From: Methanoculleus sp.
GTDB taxonomy: Archaea > Halobacteriota > Methanomicrobia > Methanomicrobiales > Methanoculleaceae
Assembly (NCBI RefSeq): GCF_030019085.1
Contig: NZ_JASEFJ010000006.1
Span: 1 to 64,000 of the forward strand
Direction: 5' to 3'
Length of the DNA stretch: 64,000 nucleotides
Made by a program: the position numbers and the translations under genes. Shown one piece after another: positions 61,282 through 64,000 of this stretch (position 1 is its first letter; every line of letters begins with the position of its first letter). The notes under the pieces are model-generated. The model saw only the letters and a list, made by a program, of their open reading frames with translations. It ran no database searches and was not told the DNA's origin.

Positions 61282-63680
61282 TCCTCTCTCACCCCGCAGA
61301 CAACACACACACCCAGGCATACCGCCGCCCTCCTGTAAGCCTCCACCCACCGTTTTGCACCGGCATTGCCACGTCCGGCACGCTCGCACATCTCTGTGTG
61401 GTGTCTGCGTAGCCCGATACAGATGTTCTGGCTCTCCCAGAGGTCGAGTGGCAGTGCAAGCAACCTCGCACAACCTACGATACGCGGGATCTCCTCGAGC
61501 GGCGCGGGATCATCCGGTCTGGCCGCCGCCGCCCGGATAGACTCCTCAATCCTCCTCCCCGCCACCGCTGCCAGATAGGGTATGTCGGGTGCAGCGTTCA
61601 GGGTCTCCAGATCCTTTGCGACCGCCATAAATCGGTCCGGGTCCTGGCACCCTTCATCAAAGATCGCGGCGAGGTACCTGCTTCGGGCATGCGCAAGGAG
61701 GTGAACTGCGGCCCCTGGTAACGGGATCCCCAGTTCTTTGAGCGTCCGGATCAGGGTCGATTCGTCCAGGTAGACGCCGCAGACCGCCTCTTCGATCGTG
61801 GGTGTCATATCATTAGCGATCGCCCACCTCTCCTCGTCGGAGAGGTCTGCTGAGGTATAGATCCGGCTGAAACCTGCCGGTATCGTCCAGGCCGGTTCCG
61901 GGCCAGCGAGTGCCTCCCGTATTGCCTCATAGTCGCAAGGATCGTTCACCCCGAGGATGAGGCGGTCGAGCCCGTCAAATAGCGCGGCCGTGTCATAGAT
62001 ACCCGCCTCCCCCGTAGCGCGGGACCGCAGGTGAACCCTCCCCATGATACGCCGCCGATCACTGGCGTTCAGGCGATAGGGCCACTCCTCCTGGATAGCA
62101 TACATCCCGGAGGTGGTTGCGGGATGATCCAGACCGAAGAGGGCGTAGAGGGCAACCCCGACCGCGATACGGGGCGGATCGAAAACCCGCGGGCGTACAC
62201 GGGTTGCGTAGACCTCGGCACCGGTTGTGTGTCGGGGATTGTTACTCGCGGCCCGGCGGAGGATCTCGACGAACGCCGGTTCAAGGTCGAGTCCGAGAGC
62301 CTGCCGGGCAAGATCGATTGCCCGTTTTGCGTGGCGTATAACCTGAACACTTCCGGGTTCAGCGATATCATCGAAGAACCAGCCACAACTCGTCTGCATA
62401 AGGAGCGCCTGCCGCTCCATCTCAAGGAGCGCCAGGAGATGTTGTCGCTCTTCCGCAGAGAGGTTACCGGCAGCGTGCCTGGAGATGAACGCCTCAACGC
62501 CCTCATCCGACCAGTTATCCAGGACGAGGCTGATGGCGTCGTCCCGGGCCGCCACGGGGTCGTCGAGAATCCCGGTGAGGGCTTCATCTGACCTGGGTGC
62601 GATGGTGTCCCTGACCATGACGATCGCCTCCCGGAGAGGCCCGCGCCACGCCTGCGACCACGTGGGGTGCGCGCCGCTGTTGCAACCGCAATCCCTGCGC
62701 CAGCGTTCTATGCCGTGGGGGCAACTCCAGGACGTCTCCTCCCGGACGATGACCTCATGCGTGGGGGGGTGGGAAGCCAGGTAGGCGCCGTAGACCGTTA
62801 GGTTTACGTTCTGGTGCGACTCGAGCGACCGGAGGCAGTAGGCGAGCGCCATATCCCCGAATTTGTGGTGGTGACCGTAAGTCTCCCCATCGGTTGCGAT
62901 GTGAACAAGTTCTGAGCGTCCCCCTCCGGCTGAGAACGCCTCGACCAGCCTTTCGGCAAACCGCTCCCCGCTCGAGAGGAGGTCGCCGAACGCGACTTCC
63001 TGTGAGATCCCGGCGTTGTAGAAGAAGACCGAGATCCTCCGGCCTGAGGGGAGGCGGCAGAGATAGGGCATGGTTGTATCCACGTTATCATCAGTTACCT
63101 CTGTCCAGGTCGCCGTCCCGATCTCCCGCACCCTCGCCGCCTGATGTGGGGCGAGGATGGTGAAGCGGATCCCGGCCTCCGCCATCAGGTCGAGCGTCTC
63201 AAGATCGACCGCGGTCTCGGGGAGCCACATGCCCTCAGGTCTCCGGCCGAACCGTTCCACAAAATCGCGAACTCCCCAGACGACCTGTGTCCGCTTATCA
63301 CGCCGGGTTGTAAGCGGCATGATGACGTGGTTGTAGCAACAGGCGATCGCCGACCCATGGCCGGCATGTCGTTCCTGGCTTTCGCGATCGGCCGCAAGGA
63401 TCGCCTCGTAGACCTCCTGGCGGTGGCGGGCAAGCCAGGATAACAACGTCGGTGCGGCCGTGAAACTTATCCGCGCGTAGGTATTTACGATCTCTTCGAT
63501 CAGTCCGTCGGCATTCAGGATGCGTGCGGCGGTGTTCGGGGCGTAACACTCTGCGGTCACCCGCTCGTTCCAGTCGTGGTAAGGGGCGGCGGAGCGCTGC
63601 ATGCCGACCTCCCCGAGCCAGGGGTTCTCCCGCGATGGCTGGTAGAAGTGGCCGTGGATGCAGACGGCACGCTCCTCCAT
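61278..63680 (-). CDS. Glycoside hydrolase family 57 protein (DUF3536 type)
   Basis: An 800-residue GH57-like protein starting MEERAVCIHGHFYQPSRENPW; HGHFYQP is the first GH57 motif. MWLPETAVDLETLDLM near 150-165 is the nucleophile region and HIATDGETYGHHH near 261-273 the fourth motif. A C-terminal extension of about 450 residues is helical and includes the DUF3536 region (ETSWSCPHGIERWRRDCGC near 313-331, with clustered cysteines). GH57 enzymes are alpha-amylases, branching enzymes or transferases; specificity here is unknown. It lies 5 bases after glgB and overlaps malQ, so it acts in glycogen turnover. GAGGGGGTG precedes its ATG. Confidence 0.85.
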   Translation of the reverse strand: MEERAVCIHGHFYQPSRENPWLGEVGMQRSAAPYHDWNERVTAECYAPNTAARILNADGLIEEIVNTYARISFTAAPTLLSWLARHRQEVYEAILAADRESQERHAGHGSAIACCYNHVIMPLTTRRDKRTQVVWGVRDFVERFGRRPEGMWLPETAVDLETLDLMAEAGIRFTILAPHQAARVREIGTATWTEVTDDNVDTTMPYLCRLPSGRRISVFFYNAGISQEVAFGDLLSSGERFAERLVEAFSAGGGRSELVHIATDGETYGHHHKFGDMALAYCLRSLESHQNVNLTVYGAYLASHPPTHEVIVREETSWSCPHGIERWRRDCGCNSGAHPTWSQAWRGPLREAIVMVRDTIAPRSDEALTGILDDPVAARDDAISLVLDNWSDEGVEAFISRHAAGNLSAEERQHLLALLEMERQALLMQTSCGWFFDDIAEPGSVQVIRHAKRAIDLARQALGLDLEPAFVEILRRAASNNPRHTTGAEVYATRVRPRVFDPPRIAVGVALYALFGLDHPATTSGMYAIQEEWPYRLNASDRRRIMGRVHLRSRATGEAGIYDTAALFDGLDRLILGVNDPCDYEAIREALAGPEPAWTIPAGFSRIYTSADLSDEERWAIANDMTPTIEEAVCGVYLDESTLIRTLKELGIPLPGAAVHLLAHARSRYLAAIFDEGCQDPDRFMAVAKDLETLNAAPDIPYLAAVAGRRIEESIRAAAARPDDPAPLEEIPRIVGCARLLALPLDLWESQNICIGLRRHHTEMCERAGRGNAGAKRWVEAYRRAAVCLGVCVVCGVREE

Positions 63681-63685
63681 CCGGT

Positions 63686-64000
63686 TTACACCCCCTCGGG
63701 GGTGAAGATTACCACCGCAAGAGGGGGCAGCGTGAGCGGGAGAGACCACGCCCGTCCGTGCGCCGGAACCTGTTCCGCTTCCACCCCACCAAGGTTCCCT
63801 ACACCACTGCCCCCGTACTCTACCGCATCGCTGTTGAGCACTTCTCGCCAGAACCCGCCGAACGGCACGCCTATCCGGTAACCGTAGCGGGGTACCGGGG
63901 TGAAGTTGCAGGCGACAAGGACGATATCATCGACAGACCGCCCTCGCCGCAGGAAACTTATGATGCTCTTCTCAGCATCTGAGAAGTCCACCCACTCAAA
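63686..64000 (-). CDS. glgB: 1,4-alpha-glucan branching enzyme, C-terminal fragment
   Basis: The last 104 codons of a gene that runs off the window. The reading frame at the edge gives [19 protein letters not shown], then [20 protein letters not shown], ending with [14 protein letters not shown] and [16 protein letters not shown]. This is the C-terminal all-beta domain of GlgB, where NSDAxxYGGSGxGN is highly conserved. The enzyme makes alpha-1,6 branches in glycogen. It is the first visible gene of the minus-strand cluster glgB-GH57-malQ-glgP. Confidence 0.88.
   Translation of the reverse strand, partial: FEWVDFSDAEKSIISFLRRGRSVDDIVLVACNFTPVPRYGYRIGVPFGGFWREVLNSDAVEYGGSGVGNLGGVEAEQVPAHGRAWSLPLTLPPLAVVIFTPEGV

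Noticed and set aside
1-64000. CRISPR arrays or cas genes
   Set aside because: I saw no regularly spaced direct repeats of about 25-40 bases and no Cas protein. The only related item is the dead TnpB.
1-64000. Intact transposase or prophage
   Set aside because: No integrase, capsid, terminase or complete transposase is encoded; only the TnpB remnant and the non-coding repeats are visible.

Overview
This window comes from the chromosome of a methanogenic archaeon, most likely a Methanomicrobiales member close to Methanoculleus; the genus is an inference from overall gene content. The evidence is the end of an F420-reducing hydrogenase operon (frhG-frhB), an archaeal-type PEP carboxylase, O-phosphoseryl-tRNA synthetase, an McrA-thioamidation-type YcaO, a NikR regulator, a minimal SufC-SufB pair, a fused Kae1-Bud32, archaeal translation and transcription genes (aEF-2, aRF1, aIF2-gamma, Rpo7, Spt4) and an AglB N-glycosylation locus. 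Coding density is high and GC content looks high. Many genes overlap by 1-20 nt (ATGA or TGATG junctions), and several starts are GTG or TTG.

Layout. 0-1 kb: end of the frh operon. 1.7-2.2 kb: a divergent pyruvoyl-decarboxylase (SpeD-like) gene. 2.7-5.8 kb: a compact minus-strand operon with a HerA-like ATPase carrying an unrecognised N-terminal half, a stand-alone LigD-type 3'-phosphoesterase and a C2H2 zinc-finger protein. This is my best candidate for an undescribed system. 6-11 kb: accessory genes (DUF2124, a small Ras-like GTPase with HEAT-repeat neighbours, a frameshifted chagasin-like lipoprotein). 11-16 kb: ppcA, then rps12-rps7-aEF2 on the minus strand. 16.3-24 kb: a plus-strand run with queD-queE-queC (7-deazaguanine for archaeosine), a NUDIX hydrolase, aRF1, argS, taw1 and sepS, dominated by tRNA and translation functions. 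24-28.6 kb: a DUF2178 membrane protein plus XRE regulator, a YprB-like exonuclease, a decayed HAD phosphatase and a transglutaminase-like protein.

28.9-36 kb: minimal SUF machinery, isoaspartyl repair, then amino-sugar nucleotide synthesis. From 32.6 to 43.6 kb the genes form one pathway: phosphohexose mutase, two nucleotidyltransferase/left-handed beta-helix proteins and GlmS would make UDP-GlcNAc; a beta-helix acetyltransferase and a DegT-type aminotransferase would make acetamido sugars; a GT4 glycosyltransferase and AglB would attach glycans to proteins. 43.6-57 kb: HDAC-like deacetylase, YcaO, NikR, the conserved archaeal block aIF2-gamma/PIN/Rpo7/Spt4/DUF359 kinase/S24e/S27ae/Kae1-Bud32/XTPase/L40e, a wrecked TnpB gene, a BLES03-like protein, Thi4-type thiazole synthase and HtpX. 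57.2-57.4 kb: tRNA-Gly(TCC) and tRNA-Val(CAC). 57.4-64 kb: a minus-strand glycogen operon (branching enzyme, GH57 glycosidase, 4-alpha-glucanotransferase, glucan phosphorylase).

The long intergenic gaps at about 1.0-1.7, 6.6-7.2, 26.0-26.5 and 56.3-57.2 kb hold no convincing genes. They share a recurring motif of the form CCATCAAACC at or near their ends, in both orientations; the one at 26080-26499 has perfect 13-bp inverted ends. Three pseudogenes are visible: chagasin-like, HAD and TnpB. All coordinates and motifs were read by eye; no database search was run.
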